Shown piece after piece: positions 43,569 through 53,232 of a stretch of DNA of 64,000 bases (position 1 is the stretch's first letter; each line of letters begins with the position of its first letter). The notes under the pieces were generated by a model. It ran no database searches. It was not told where the DNA came from and saw nothing but the letters and a program-made list of their open reading frames with translations. The position numbers were made by a program, and so were the translations under genes. The stretch comes from Alphaproteobacteria bacterium. GTDB taxonomy: Bacteria > Pseudomonadota > Alphaproteobacteria > Rhodobacterales > Rhodobacteraceae. The stretch lies in contig JAJRPO010000019.1 of the NCBI GenBank assembly GCA_024280735.1, positions 18,368 to 82,367 on the forward strand, given 5' to 3'.

Positions 43569-43668
43569 AATGCCACCTCTTGAAATCAATGATATTGATA
43601 TTGAGTATAACGTTGCAGTTGCACGGTGCAAGTCGTGGCGCTATTTTCCTTAGACAGCGATAATCGCC

Positions 43669-44199
43669 CTACAGCATCCGCAAACTGTCCTCAATACGGT
43701 TGCGCAGATCCAGCCGCTCATCCGGTGTTAAAAACGCGCCCAGCTCGATTTCGCGCCCAGACCCTGACAGGGTTAGATAGTTCTTCACATGGCGGTTTTT
43801 ACGGATGTTAACTTGGACCCAATAAGGATTGGCCTGCCAGAATTGGTCGGCTTTACGCGGATTGTAACGGTGTACCGTTATCAGGTCTGCCCAGATATTC
43901 AACTCTTCGCATAGGGTGCCGTCATGATTGTTGCGCTGGATGAAATACCACAGCATCCCCAACGCCAACACCAAATGCGGCAACAGGCCCCACCATGCCA
44001 GTGACCCTAGCAGGGGCAGCAGCGGTACAGTCAGCATTACCGCCGTAAACCCTATGACGATCACAAACCCCTTAGGAGGCAGGGACCGATGGGGGCGCAG
44101 GGTGAAACTGTGCAACGGCGGATCACTGCGTTCTGGCGGCAGCGAAAAGGCCGAGGTTTGCGCCCCGGCCTTTTCGGTGTTTTTAGATTGGCGCATCAT
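43669..44199 (-). CDS. DUF2244 domain membrane protein
   Basis: 176 residues from the first of two ATGs (MMRQSKNTEKAG) one base after the ctaD stop; the frame stays open into ctaD but this is a shadow. HSFTLRPHRSLPPKGFVIVIG and two membrane helices near 60-100, then VRKN-rich strand segments, are typical of DUF2244. These genes commonly accompany cytochrome oxidase genes in Alphaproteobacteria. Role unknown. Confidence 0.88.
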   Translation of the reverse strand: MMRQSKNTEKAGAQTSAFSLPPERSDPPLHSFTLRPHRSLPPKGFVIVIGFTAVMLTVPLLPLLGSLAWWGLLPHLVLALGMLWYFIQRNNHDGTLCEELNIWADLITVHRYNPRKADQFWQANPYWVQVNIRKNRHVKNYLTLSGSGREIELGAFLTPDERLDLRNRIEDSLRML

Positions 44200-44200
44200 A

Positions 44201-45874
44201 CTAATGTGACGAACTTTTGTCCCACATATCCGGCGTAGGAAGCTGCTCGAATGTGTGCTCTGGAGGAGGGTTTGGCAATGTCCACTCCAGTGTTTCCGCA
44301 TGCTCGCCCCAATAGGCATTCTCTTCGATCTTTTTGCCTTTGAAGATTGTGTAGAACACGATGCCAAAGAACAACAAGAAGGAAGCAAACGACAGGAACG
44401 CACCATAAGAGGAGATTTCATTCCAATAGGCGAACTGCTCTGGATAGTCGATGTAACGACGTGGCATGCCTTGGCGACCCAGGAAGTGTTGTGGGAAGAA
44501 GGTGACGTTAGTGCCGATAAAGAACATCCAGAAGTGGATTTGCGCCGCAACCTCGGGATATTGACGTCCCGACATTTTGCCGATCCAGTAATAGACACCC
44601 GCGAACAGACAGAAGCCTGCGCCGATGGACATCACATAATGGAAGTGCGCCACAACATAGTAGGTGTCGTGATACAGACGGTCAATGGGGGCCTGTGACA
44701 GCACGATACCGGTCACACCACCAACGGTGAACATGAACAAGAACCCGATCGCGAACATCATCGGTGCCTTAAAGCTGATGGAACCGCCCCACATTGTCGC
44801 AATCCATGAGAAGATTTTGATGCCGGTGGGCACCGCAATCACCATGGTGGCGAGCATGAAGTAGGATTGTTGCGTCAGTGACAGGCCAACAGTGTACATG
44901 TGGTGTGCCCAGACAACAAAGCCAAGCGCGCCAATGGCAACCATCGCATAAACCATCGGCAGGTAGCCAAAGATTGGTTTCTTGGAGAAGGTCGAGATCA
45001 CGTGAGACACGATGCCAAAGCCCGGCACAATGATCATGTAAACCTCTGGGTGACCAAAGAACCACAACAGATGCTGGTACAGAACCGGATCACCGCCGCC
45101 AGCCGCGTCAAAGAACGTGGTGCCAAAGTTACGGTCGGTCAGCAACATGGTAATTGCGCCGGCCAGAACTGGCAAAGACAGAAGGATCAGAAAAGCCGTT
45201 ACAAAGATCGACCAAGCAAACAGCGGTGTTTTATGCAGGGTCATGCCCGGCGCACGCATGTTCAGGAAGGTGGTGATCATGTTGATCGCCCCGAGGATCG
45301 ACGAAGCACCCGACATGTGAACCGCGAAAATTGCGAAGTCCATCGAGATGCCGCCCTCTGCGGTGGACAGCGGCGCATAAAGCACCCAGCCAACGCCAGA
45401 CCCCATTTGATCGTTGCCGCCCGGTGCAATCAAGGAGATCGCCGCCAGTGTAACACCGGTGAAATACATCCAGAAAGACAGGTTATTCAACCGCGGGAAC
45501 GCCATATCCGGCGCGCCGATCATCAACGGCATGAAATAGTTGCCAAACCCGCCAAACAAGGCCGGAATAAACACAAAGAACATCATCAAAATACCGTGGC
45601 CGGTAATCAGAACGTTCCAAAGGTGTCCGTTAGGTGTACAGTTTTCAACCGTGCTGGCCAATAGGCTCGCGCCCTCCATACACATGTACTGTACGCCTGG
45701 CTCCATAAGCTCCATACGCATAAAAACTGAAAAAGCGACGGCCAAAAGACCGGCGGCACCTGACACAAACAGGTAAAGGATACCAATATCCTTGTGGTTG
45801 GTTGACATAAACCAACGCGTGAAAAAGCCTTTCGGCGCGTGGTCGCCATGACCATGGGTGGCTGCATCTGCCAT
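44201..45874 (-). CDS. ctaD: Cytochrome c oxidase subunit I (aa3 type)
   Basis: 557 residues from the ATG giving [16 protein letters not shown], with AGGAG upstream; the frame runs further but this start matches Paracoccus-type CtaD. Twelve membrane segments carry the heme a, heme a3 and CuB ligands, including [17 protein letters not shown] (CuB His with cross-linked Tyr) and [12 protein letters not shown]. The K-channel Lys region SFKAPM is present. It reduces O2 and pumps protons. Subunit II and assembly genes are not adjacent. Confidence 0.97.
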   Translation of the reverse strand: MADAATHGHGDHAPKGFFTRWFMSTNHKDIGILYLFVSGAAGLLAVAFSVFMRMELMEPGVQYMCMEGASLLASTVENCTPNGHLWNVLITGHGILMMFFVFIPALFGGFGNYFMPLMIGAPDMAFPRLNNLSFWMYFTGVTLAAISLIAPGGNDQMGSGVGWVLYAPLSTAEGGISMDFAIFAVHMSGASSILGAINMITTFLNMRAPGMTLHKTPLFAWSIFVTAFLILLSLPVLAGAITMLLTDRNFGTTFFDAAGGGDPVLYQHLLWFFGHPEVYMIIVPGFGIVSHVISTFSKKPIFGYLPMVYAMVAIGALGFVVWAHHMYTVGLSLTQQSYFMLATMVIAVPTGIKIFSWIATMWGGSISFKAPMMFAIGFLFMFTVGGVTGIVLSQAPIDRLYHDTYYVVAHFHYVMSIGAGFCLFAGVYYWIGKMSGRQYPEVAAQIHFWMFFIGTNVTFFPQHFLGRQGMPRRYIDYPEQFAYWNEISSYGAFLSFASFLLFFGIVFYTIFKGKKIEENAYWGEHAETLEWTLPNPPPEHTFEQLPTPDMWDKSSSH

Positions 45875-46103
45875 TCGTATTCTCCTGACACGTCTTTTCT
45901 TGTTGCCGCGAATCCCCCCTAAAGGTCGTCGCAGTGTCCCGCGTTCTTGGTAAACCAGCCGCCCGCGGTTCTCAACTGTATTAAAGGCCGCAGGGGAGGG
46001 TGATTGGTCGCAGAATGCAGTTTCTTTTGAAAAATATCTATTGAAATTGGGATTCGCGCGTCGCAACATTGCTCAACGGAACTGTAAGGGAGTCGATAGG
46101 GTG

Positions 46104-46688
46104 ATGGCCAAGGTTATCAAAATTGTCTTATTTGGGCTGTTGTTGGGGATTGAAAACAGTGCTTTTGCCCAGGGTCAACTGCTCCAACCACCCCAATTGG
46201 TTCAGATTGTTAACGTGCCTGCCAATGACACACTGAATGTACGCGCCGCAGCTTTGGCGACCTCGAAGGATATTGGTGATCTGCAAAATGGTGTGTCCGT
46301 CGAACTGCTGGAGATACAAGACGGATGGGCGCGGATTATCTGGGGCGAAGGTGATGGCTGGATTTCGGCGCGTTATACAAGGGAAACACTGCGCCCAGCC
46401 TTGCCTTCCGGTTTACCGCTTGCTCTTGACTGTGGCGGCACCGAACCCTTTTGGGATTTGCGCTTGTATAGATTGGGTACGGTGAGCATTAACGGCGGAT
46501 CACAACCGATAACCGCCAGCGGCATTTCCAGAAACAACCGCTACGCCTATTTCTTCCAAACCCCGGAGGCGACGGGTGTTTTACGGGCTAAGATTTGTAT
46601 CGATGGCATGTCCGACAGGAACTATGGCTGGGAGATTGATGTGGTGACGGGGCAAGGGATGTTGTCAGGGTGCTGTCGCGCTATATGA
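46104..46688 (+). CDS. Secreted SH3b-domain protein
   Basis: 194 residues from the ATG giving MAKVIKIVLFGLLLG (a GTG one codon earlier has closer spacing to AAGGGAG). A signal peptide ends at SAFAQG. A bacterial SH3 domain covers residues 30-95 (DTLNVRAAALATSKDIGDL, DGWARIIWGEGDGWISARY), followed by a C-terminal domain with DCGGTEPFWDLRLY and paired Cys (KICID, SGCCRAI) similar to COG3650-type proteins. Likely periplasmic. It diverges from ctaD. Confidence 0.8.
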   Translation: MAKVIKIVLFGLLLGIENSAFAQGQLLQPPQLVQIVNVPANDTLNVRAAALATSKDIGDLQNGVSVELLEIQDGWARIIWGEGDGWISARYTRETLRPALPSGLPLALDCGGTEPFWDLRLYRLGTVSINGGSQPITASGISRNNRYAYFFQTPEATGVLRAKICIDGMSDRNYGWEIDVVTGQGMLSGCCRAI

Positions 46689-46758
46689 CTTTGACCGAAA
46701 CCATTTTGCACGATACATTTGCGCAAAAATGAATGTGATTTAGGAACAGGAAAAAAGT

Positions 46759-47532
46759 ATGGATGAGCAAGTACACGAGTCAAAGCCACTGCCGGAAATC
46801 AATATTGTTGAATTTTCCGATCTCAAGGCGATTTTGGCCAAGGGCTGGATCGACTATAAAAAGGCCCCGGGGTTTGGCATTGTGTTTGGCTTGATTTTTG
46901 CGCTTGGTGGAATGGTGATCTATCTGCAACTTATGGTTTGGGGCGAAGGTTGGGGGATATTCTCGGTAATCGTAGGCTTTCCATTGATCGCGCCGTTTTT
47001 GGCCGTCGGACTGTATGAGGTCAGCCGCGAGATCGAGCGCGGCGAGACGCCGACCTGGCAACATGTTTTGAATGGTATTTCCACCCAGCGCAGCCGTGAA
47101 ATCCCGTGGATGGCCTTTGTATCCGTGTTTTTCTTTGGCATGTGGACGTATCTGGCGCATCTGATTTTTGCGCTGTTCTTTGGTCTGAAACCAATGACCA
47201 ATGTGATGAGCAGCAATTCCATCCTGTTCACCGCGGATGGCCTGATCTTTCTGGCGGTGGGCACCATCGCGGGGGCCGTGATTGCGACTGTGCTGTTTTC
47301 AATAACGGTCATTTCGATCCCGTTGATGCTGCACCGCGAGATTGATTTCATCTCTGCGATGATTACCTCTGTCAGCTTTGTTTTAGAAAACAAGATGGTG
47401 ATGATGGTGTGGGGGCTGATTGTGACGGGCCTGACTATACTGGCGATGACGCCGTTCTTTCTGGGGCTCATGGTGATCTTGCCAGTTCTGGGCCATGCTA
47501 CTTGGCACCTGTACCGGATTGCAGTTGATTAA
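46759..47532 (+). CDS. DUF2189 membrane protein
   Basis: 257 residues, six predicted membrane helices. ILAKGWIDYKKAPGFGIVFGL and FPLIAPFLAVGLYEVSREIERGE match DUF2189, an uncharacterised inner-membrane family common in Rhodobacterales. The stop overlaps the start of the YjbR gene (TAATG). Confidence 0.88.
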   Translation: MDEQVHESKPLPEINIVEFSDLKAILAKGWIDYKKAPGFGIVFGLIFALGGMVIYLQLMVWGEGWGIFSVIVGFPLIAPFLAVGLYEVSREIERGETPTWQHVLNGISTQRSREIPWMAFVSVFFFGMWTYLAHLIFALFFGLKPMTNVMSSNSILFTADGLIFLAVGTIAGAVIATVLFSITVISIPLMLHREIDFISAMITSVSFVLENKMVMMVWGLIVTGLTILAMTPFFLGLMVILPVLGHATWHLYRIAVD

Positions 47533-47885
47533 TGGACCGCGACGGGTTCAACGCATTTTGTAAAGGCCTGCGCGCCACCAGCCATGTGGTGCAATGGGGC
47601 AATTCGGATGTCTGGAAAGTGGGCGGCAAGGTCTTTGCCATCTGCGGCTGGAATGACGGCAAAGATGCTTTTACCTTTAAAGTGTCCCCGCTGGCGTTTG
47701 AAGTCTTATCAGACTACCCTGGCATCCGCCCCGCGCCCTACCTTGCATCGCGCGGGTTCAAATGGTTGCAACAGTATCAGGAGGGCGGGCTGTCTAACGC
47801 GGCGCTGCAAGAACACCTTGTGGCATCTTATGATCTGGTAAAGCAAGGGCTGACCAAGAAGTTGCGCGCGGAGTTGGGGATTTAA
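47532..47885 (+). CDS. MmcQ/YjbR family protein
   Basis: 117 residues. QWGNSDVWKVGGKVFAICGW and FKVSPLAFEVLSDYPGIRPAPYL are the core of the YjbR fold, and KLRAEL ends it. Members bind DNA in some cases; function unclear. Coupled to the DUF2189 gene. Confidence 0.9.
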   Translation: MDRDGFNAFCKGLRATSHVVQWGNSDVWKVGGKVFAICGWNDGKDAFTFKVSPLAFEVLSDYPGIRPAPYLASRGFKWLQQYQEGGLSNAALQEHLVASYDLVKQGLTKKLRAELGI

Positions 47886-48007
47886 GGGGCGCTTTGCGCA
47901 CGCGTCATCAATTGTATTCACGATAGCAAGAGAACTAGGGCCAGTGCTTTGACATTTGCACCCTTTAGTTAGATCCGTTGTGTACCAATCCAACACAGGG
48001 AAAAATT

Positions 48008-48451
48008 ATGAAAAACCTCCTTCTTGCCACTGCCATTTCAGTAATGGCAACCACCGCAAGCGCCGAAGTTATCAAGGTCGCCAGCCCGTATTCGGTGGCT
48101 GAAACGCTGGATCGGCTGGAAACCATCGTAAAAGGCGCGGGCGCTAAGGTGTTTGCGCGGGTGGAGCATGCCAAAGGCGCTGAAATGATTGGGCAGGAAC
48201 TTGCCCCCATGGCCTTGCTGGTGTTTGGTAAACCGGAAATCGGCACCCCTGCGCTGCAAGCAAACCCGCTGTCCGGCTTGATGCTGCCTGCCCGCGTGCT
48301 GGGCTATCAGGACAGTGACGGCAAAGTTTGGCTGGCCTATGAAAATCCTGCGGATATGATGGCGCAGTTTGATATTCCAGCGGATGCCAAGGTGGTCAAG
48401 GTGCTGACCAAAGTGTTGGGGGGGCTGACGGGTAAGGCTGTGGCAGAGTAA
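48008..48451 (+). CDS. Secreted DUF302 protein
   Basis: 147 residues from the ATG giving MKNLLLATAISVMATTA, a signal peptide ending ASAEV. The DUF302 domain follows (VAETLDRLETIVKGAGAKVFARVEH, LLVFGKPEIGTPALQ, RVLGYQDSDGKVWLAY). Function unknown; likely periplasmic. It ends 3 bases before the convergent hisA stop. Confidence 0.9.
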   Translation: MKNLLLATAISVMATTASAEVIKVASPYSVAETLDRLETIVKGAGAKVFARVEHAKGAEMIGQELAPMALLVFGKPEIGTPALQANPLSGLMLPARVLGYQDSDGKVWLAYENPADMMAQFDIPADAKVVKVLTKVLGGLTGKAVAE

Positions 48452-48454
48452 TTA

Positions 48455-49177
48455 TCACCCCTTCAATAATTTACTCGCCGCTGCCACATCAATCATCCCG
48501 TCATAAAGTGCGCGCCCAGATATTGCCCCGTCCAGGGGCGCGCCGCAATCCTTGAGCGCCTGTAAATCTGCCATTGACGAAACCCCGCCGCTGGCAATTA
48601 CCGGAATTGAAACCGCATTTGCCAGCGCAGCGGTGGCGGCCACATTCGGCCCCATCATCGCGCCGTCGCGGTTGATGTCGGTATAGATTATCGCCGCCAC
48701 GCCCGCGTCCTCGAATTGACGGGCGAGGGTTGTGATCTCGATGTCGGTTTCCTCGGCCCAGCCACGGGTTGCGACCATGCCGTTGCGCGCGTCGATGCCC
48801 ACGGCCACATGGCCCGGGAATGCTTTGGCAGCTTGGCGCACCAGATCGGGGTTTTCAACCGCAACCGTACCAAGGATCACCCGTTCCAGACCCAATTCAA
48901 GCCAACGCTCGATTGTCGCCATATCGCGGATGCCCCCCCCAAGCTGGGCCGGCACTTTCACGGTTCGCAGAATTTCCTCTACTGGCGCGGCGTTCACGGG
49001 GGTGCCGGCAAAAGCGCCGTTCAGGTCGACCAGATGCAGCCACTCGCAGCCCTGATCCACAAACGCCTGCGCTTGGGCCGCTGGATTGTCGTTAAACACG
49101 GTCGATTGGTCCATGTCGCCCTTATACAGCCGCACACAGTTGCCGTCTTTCAAATCAATTGCCGGGTAAAGGATCAT
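48455..49177 (-). CDS. hisA: Phosphoribosylformimino-5-aminoimidazole carboxamide ribotide isomerase HisA
   Basis: 240 residues from the ATG giving [21 protein letters not shown]; the normal size for this TIM barrel. The catalytic Asp is in PAIDLKDG, with phosphate loops [10 protein letters not shown] and [11 protein letters not shown]. It opens the ribose of ProFAR in histidine synthesis. It is separated from hisH by an oppositely oriented DUF2147 gene. Confidence 0.96.
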   Translation of the reverse strand: MILYPAIDLKDGNCVRLYKGDMDQSTVFNDNPAAQAQAFVDQGCEWLHLVDLNGAFAGTPVNAAPVEEILRTVKVPAQLGGGIRDMATIERWLELGLERVILGTVAVENPDLVRQAAKAFPGHVAVGIDARNGMVATRGWAEETDIEITTLARQFEDAGVAAIIYTDINRDGAMMGPNVAATAALANAVSIPVIASGGVSSMADLQALKDCGAPLDGAISGRALYDGMIDVAAASKLLKG

Positions 49178-49317
49178 GGGATTCGCCGCTCCGTTTTGGT
49201 ATTTGCCGTGGTCTAGCGGCATCGGCGATGGATTGCAAAGCCGTAGCGTTATTTTACGATGTGCTTGACGGGGCCTAACGCAAGCGCGCAGTATATTGCA
49301 ATAAAAGGGAGGAAAAC

Positions 49318-49713
49318 ATGAAAAAACTAATCATCGCCGCGGCGATTGCGATGCTGGCGACGCCTGTTATGGCGGGGGACCCTGTTGAGGGCATGTGGCG
49401 CACCCACGCCAGCGAAGAAACCGGTGGGCACTTGGTTCTGAAGATGGCAAAATGTGGTTCCAAAATGTGCGGTACAATTGTGGCCGCCGTTTCCAAAGAC
49501 GGCGAAAGTGACCCTAACTATGCCCATCTTGGGAAAAAGTTTATCAGTGGAATGAAAATTGCCGGGGGCGGAGAGTACACCAAAGGCAAGATTTGGAACC
49601 CGCAAGAGGATAAAACGTATAAATCAAGCATGACGCTTGTGGGGGATAAGCTGAATGTTGACGGTTGTGTATTGGTCTTTTGTAAACACTACACTTGGAA
49701 CCGCATGAAGTAA
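49318..49713 (+). CDS. Secreted DUF2147 protein
   Basis: 131 residues. A signal peptide ends [39 protein letters not shown] and [23 protein letters not shown] residues define DUF2147, a small beta-barrel family of unknown role in the envelope. GGGAGG lies about seven bases upstream. It sits on the opposite strand between hisH and hisA, so it breaks the his operon. Confidence 0.9.
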   Translation: MKKLIIAAAIAMLATPVMAGDPVEGMWRTHASEETGGHLVLKMAKCGSKMCGTIVAAVSKDGESDPNYAHLGKKFISGMKIAGGGEYTKGKIWNPQEDKTYKSSMTLVGDKLNVDGCVLVFCKHYTWNRMK

Positions 49714-49719
49714 TACGGG

Positions 49720-49740
49720 TGGCGGCCCTCAAGGCCGCCA
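49720..49740. terminator. Hairpin overlapping the hisH stop codon
   Basis: Perfect 8-bp stem TGGCGGCC / GGCCGCCA with loop CTCAA, spanning the hisH stop and lying just after the DUF2147 stop. No strong T tract follows on either strand, so terminator activity is uncertain. Confidence 0.4.
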
Positions 49741-50364
49741 TTGCAAAAAGTTTCTGATAAACCGCAGGCCAGTTGCTTGGCTTTTCTCCGGATGAAACTG
49801 GGTGCCGATGATGTTGTCGTGCCCCACAGCTGCGGTGATTTGTTCGCCGTATTCCACCGTGGCCAGCAGGTCAGACGGATTTTCCGGTTTCAAATGGTAA
49901 GAATGCACGAAATAGACGTGATCGCCTTTTGAAATGCCCTCAAACACCGGATGATCTGGTGTTTGGGACAACTCGTTCCAGCCCATGTGCGGGATTTTCA
50001 GGCAGGGATCGTCGGGCTGTAGTTTGACCACTTCGCCTGGTATCCAGCCAAATCCGGCGTGGCGCCCATGTTCCAGACCAATGCTGGCCATCATCTGCAT
50101 GCCGACGCAGATGCCCATAAACGGTTTGCCCGCCTTGACCTGTTCCTCAATCGCGCCAAACAGCCCGTCAACCGCGCCCAACTCCCGCCTGCAATCGGCA
50201 AAAGCCCCGACCCCGGGCAACACGATACGGTCAGCGCGTCGCATGACATCAGGGTCAGCCGTGACGATGATTTCGCCGCTGCCAATTTCTGCTGCCATCC
50301 GTTGAAAGCTTTTCTGAGCCGAACGCAGATTGCCGGAATTATAGTCAGCAATCGCGGTAATCAT
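49729..50364 (-). CDS. hisH: Imidazole glycerol phosphate synthase glutaminase HisH
   Basis: 211 residues. Nucleophile Cys in GICVGMQMM and His/Glu in [10 protein letters not shown]. It delivers ammonia to HisF for the imidazole ring. Its ATG overlaps the hisB stop (ATGA). Confidence 0.97.
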   Translation of the reverse strand: MITAIADYNSGNLRSAQKSFQRMAAEIGSGEIIVTADPDVMRRADRIVLPGVGAFADCRRELGAVDGLFGAIEEQVKAGKPFMGICVGMQMMASIGLEHGRHAGFGWIPGEVVKLQPDDPCLKIPHMGWNELSQTPDHPVFEGISKGDHVYFVHSYHLKPENPSDLLATVEYGEQITAAVGHDNIIGTQFHPEKSQATGLRFIRNFLQWRP

Positions 50365-50954
50365 TCGGACAAAGTACCTTTGGTCGACGGGATCGCATCA
50401 GCTTTGCGCGGGTCCGGCTCCAGTGCCATACGCAGGGCTTGGGCCACTGCCTTAAACGCGGCCTCGACAATGTGGTGGCTGTTGAAACCATCCAGCGCCT
50501 CTACATGCAGGGTAATGCCGCCCTGCATGGCAAAAGCGGTGAAAAACTCGCGGACCAGCTCGGTGTCAAATGCGCCAATTTTGGCGGTTGGTACATCCAC
50601 TTTCCACACCAGATAAGGACGGCCAGAAAGGTCCAGTGCGCAGCGTACCAGCGCGTCGTCCATCGGCAGCAAACAAGACCCGTAACGCCGGATCCCCCGT
50701 TTGTCGCCAACAGCCTTTGCCAGCGCTTTGCCCAGAGCAATGCCAACGTCCTCGACCGTGTGGTGATCGTCAATGTGCAGATCACCCGTCGCACGCACCG
50801 TCATATCAATCAGTGCATGGCGTGATAATTGATCCAGCATATGGTCAAAAAAACCAACGCCGGTTTGATTGTCATAAACGCCGCTACCATCAAGATTGAT
50901 CGCGACCGAGATTTTGGTTTCGGCGGTACTGCGGCTGATTTCTGCGCTGCGCAT
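50361..50954 (-). CDS. hisB: Imidazoleglycerol-phosphate dehydratase HisB
   Basis: 197 residues from the ATG giving [16 protein letters not shown]. The repeated manganese motifs [12 protein letters not shown] and [12 protein letters not shown] are present; this is the short, dehydratase-only type. It precedes hisH with an ATGA overlap. Confidence 0.97.
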   Translation of the reverse strand: MRSAEISRSTAETKISVAINLDGSGVYDNQTGVGFFDHMLDQLSRHALIDMTVRATGDLHIDDHHTVEDVGIALGKALAKAVGDKRGIRRYGSCLLPMDDALVRCALDLSGRPYLVWKVDVPTAKIGAFDTELVREFFTAFAMQGGITLHVEALDGFNSHHIVEAAFKAVAQALRMALEPDPRKADAIPSTKGTLSE

Positions 50955-51176
50955 GGGATTTGCCTCATGTGTGTTCCACGGCCTTATAGGCTGCGCATCT
51001 CTTGGTTCCAAGGGTGGGACGGACTAATTGTGAATTTTTCGTGAAATGGCCCGAATTATCTGTGGTTCGGCATAATTGACGAAGATAGTGCATTATGTCA
51101 CAAAAATCGGCCGCGAAAAGTTGCATCTTGGGACAGGATCGAGCTAAAAGAACAATCAGGGTGGGAAATACGAACA

Positions 51177-52100
51177 ATGATAGAAAACCTAAGGTCGTTA
51201 GCCATTTTGGCCGCTGTTGTAGAGCAAGGCTCGTTTCGCGGCGCAGGGGGGAAGTTGGGATTGTCGGCATCGGTGGTGTCGCATCACATTTCAAATCTGG
51301 AAAAACGCTTGGACTGCACTATTTTTCACCGCACCTCGCGGCGGCTGCAACTGACCGACAAAGGTGTGGTTTTGCACAAGGCTGCGCGTGAAATGGTGGA
51401 TGTCATCAATGGCGGCCTCAATGAAATTTCTGACGCAGATGGCGTGCAGAGTGGCAATTTGCGAATTGCAGTGCCGCAGTTTCTGATCAACAACAAGTTT
51501 CAGCATGCGATCGATGGTTTTCTAAGGGCCTATCCAAAAGTCAATATGGATTTGACTATGACGGCAGATATTCAAACGGCAATGGATGGCGATTTTGATG
51601 TTCTTGTAACGCGGTGCCACAATATAAACGGAAAAGTCACGGCAACTCGGTTGACCAGCACGCCAATCTGCGCCTTTGCGGCCCCCGATTTGGCCGCCAA
51701 AATCAATAAACTACCCTTGACCGATGTTCCGGATCAAATTCCGTTAATGCTGGTGCCAGGATTTAGGCAAATTGACTGGGAGAATGCGTTTTCCAATGGT
51801 CTCGGGGGCACGATCCGTATCCCCTCTTTTCGGTTTAAATGTGATGTTCTCTCGCTGGCGTATCAAATGGTCTGTTTGGGAAGTGGTATTGCTGTATTGC
51901 CAGAGCAATCGGTTACGGCGGACTTACGGTCTGGACGACTGGTTAAAGTGTTGTCAGAGTTGCACTTGCCGGATCGGGTTTTAAATGTGGTTTTCCCCGA
52001 TAATGCCGAAAAAACGTCGCTGACGCGGCTGTTTGTCGATCATATCCTGCTTGAATACGCAGCAGATGCCCTGATTGATCAGGTGCGGATGACCGGGTAA
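51177..52100 (+). CDS. LysR family regulator
   Basis: 307 residues. The N-terminal winged helix (LAAVVEQGSFRGAGGKLGLSAS by key residues) and HRTSRRLQLTDKG end the DNA-binding part; an LysR effector domain follows. No clear ribosome site. It diverges from hisB and is followed 50 bases later by a second LysR gene. Target unknown. Confidence 0.9.
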   Translation: MIENLRSLAILAAVVEQGSFRGAGGKLGLSASVVSHHISNLEKRLDCTIFHRTSRRLQLTDKGVVLHKAAREMVDVINGGLNEISDADGVQSGNLRIAVPQFLINNKFQHAIDGFLRAYPKVNMDLTMTADIQTAMDGDFDVLVTRCHNINGKVTATRLTSTPICAFAAPDLAAKINKLPLTDVPDQIPLMLVPGFRQIDWENAFSNGLGGTIRIPSFRFKCDVLSLAYQMVCLGSGIAVLPEQSVTADLRSGRLVKVLSELHLPDRVLNVVFPDNAEKTSLTRLFVDHILLEYAADALIDQVRMTG

Positions 52101-52150
52101 ATTCGGCAAAAACCTATTGCTGAACACTGTAACACAGGTATTAAAGGGCT

Positions 52151-53116
52151 ATGGTGGATACTCCGGGAAAAATGTCGCTTTGGGCTGTAGAGATTTTTGT
52201 GGCGACTGTTGAAGAAGGGTCTGTTTCAACGGCAGCAAAACGGCTTGACACCAGTGTTTCCTCAATTTCACAGCAATTGACCAATCTGGAAACGGCACTT
52301 GGCGCGACGCTACTGGACCGCTCAAAGCGCCCGCAACAAGTGACAAGCGCCGGTGCCCTGTTTTTGCGACGGGCGCAGAATATTCTGGCACAGGCCAATC
52401 AGGCCAAAGCCGAACTGTCTGCGTTCAACGCCAATCAAACCACCCGACTGCGGCTTGGGATGATCGATGATTTTGATGCAGATGTAACGCCTGCGCTGAT
52501 GCTGGGGCTGGCGCAGCGCTTGACCGGCTGTCAGTTTTTGCTGGAATCCGGTGGTAGCTATGCCTTGGCTGAAGGGTTGGAAAGCCGCTCGCTTGATGTG
52601 ATCGTGGCTGCTGATATGGAAATCACCGCCCCTTGGATGGTTGTCCATCCCTTGTTGCGAGATCCGTTTGTTGTGGTGGTTAAAAAAGGCTTGATTGACA
52701 CAGGGCAACCGATCTTGCCGCAACTGCTGACGCATCCGTTTATCCGTTATTCTTCGCGCCAAATGATGGGCCGCCAGATTGAGGCGCATTTGTTACGCGC
52801 GGGCCTGTCTTTGCCCAACCGGTTTGAATTTGACAGTTATCATGCCCTTTTGGCCATGGTGGCAAATGGTGCCGGCTGGGCGATAACCACGCCGCTCGGC
52901 TATCGGCGCGCCCGGCGGTTTCACAGCGAAGTGGATATGATCCCGCTGCCGTTCAAATCCCTGTCGCGCAATATTTCCCTGATTGCCCGAGGCGATGCGC
53001 TGGCGGGCATACCCGAAGATATCGCGCAGGATTTGCGCGCGATGATCAAACGGATGCTGGTGGACCCGTGTGTTGCCCAATATCCATGGTTGTCGGATGA
53101 ATTGCGGGTGCTGTGA
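52151..53116 (+). CDS. LysR family regulator
   Basis: 321 residues: MSLWAVEIFVATVEEGSVSTAAKRL begins the winged helix (key residues), LDRSKRPQQVTSAG ends it, and an effector domain follows. AAAGGG lies about five bases before the ATG. It resembles the preceding gene in family only; the two are not close copies. Target unknown. Confidence 0.9.
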   Translation: MVDTPGKMSLWAVEIFVATVEEGSVSTAAKRLDTSVSSISQQLTNLETALGATLLDRSKRPQQVTSAGALFLRRAQNILAQANQAKAELSAFNANQTTRLRLGMIDDFDADVTPALMLGLAQRLTGCQFLLESGGSYALAEGLESRSLDVIVAADMEITAPWMVVHPLLRDPFVVVVKKGLIDTGQPILPQLLTHPFIRYSSRQMMGRQIEAHLLRAGLSLPNRFEFDSYHALLAMVANGAGWAITTPLGYRRARRFHSEVDMIPLPFKSLSRNISLIARGDALAGIPEDIAQDLRAMIKRMLVDPCVAQYPWLSDELRVL

Positions 53117-53133
53117 GTGTAACTCGGGTTTGA

Positions 53134-53172
53134 TGCGCTCCGCGCGGGGATATTTAAAAGAACAAAGAAAGG
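53134..53172. repeat. Rhodobacteraceae-type intergenic element
   Basis: GCGCTCCGCGC followed by GGGGATATTT and an A-rich tail ending ACAAAGAAAGG. From memory, variants of this CGC-TCC-GCG/GGATATTT-AAAG unit recur between genes in Rhodobacteraceae genomes. Only one copy is visible here. Confidence 0.4.
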
Positions 53173-53232
53173 TTTAAAGCGCTGTCTCAATGGCCAAGAT
53201 CATAAGCTGACTCTAACTGAACGCGGATCGCT

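Noticed and set aside
44201..44598. N-terminal extension of the DUF2244 frame into ctaD
   Set aside because: Extra residues read as an out-of-frame copy of ctaD; the ATG after the ctaD stop fits the family.
53117..53232. Possible small gene between the second LysR and DegT genes
   Set aside because: No frame with a ribosome site; holds only the repeat-like element.
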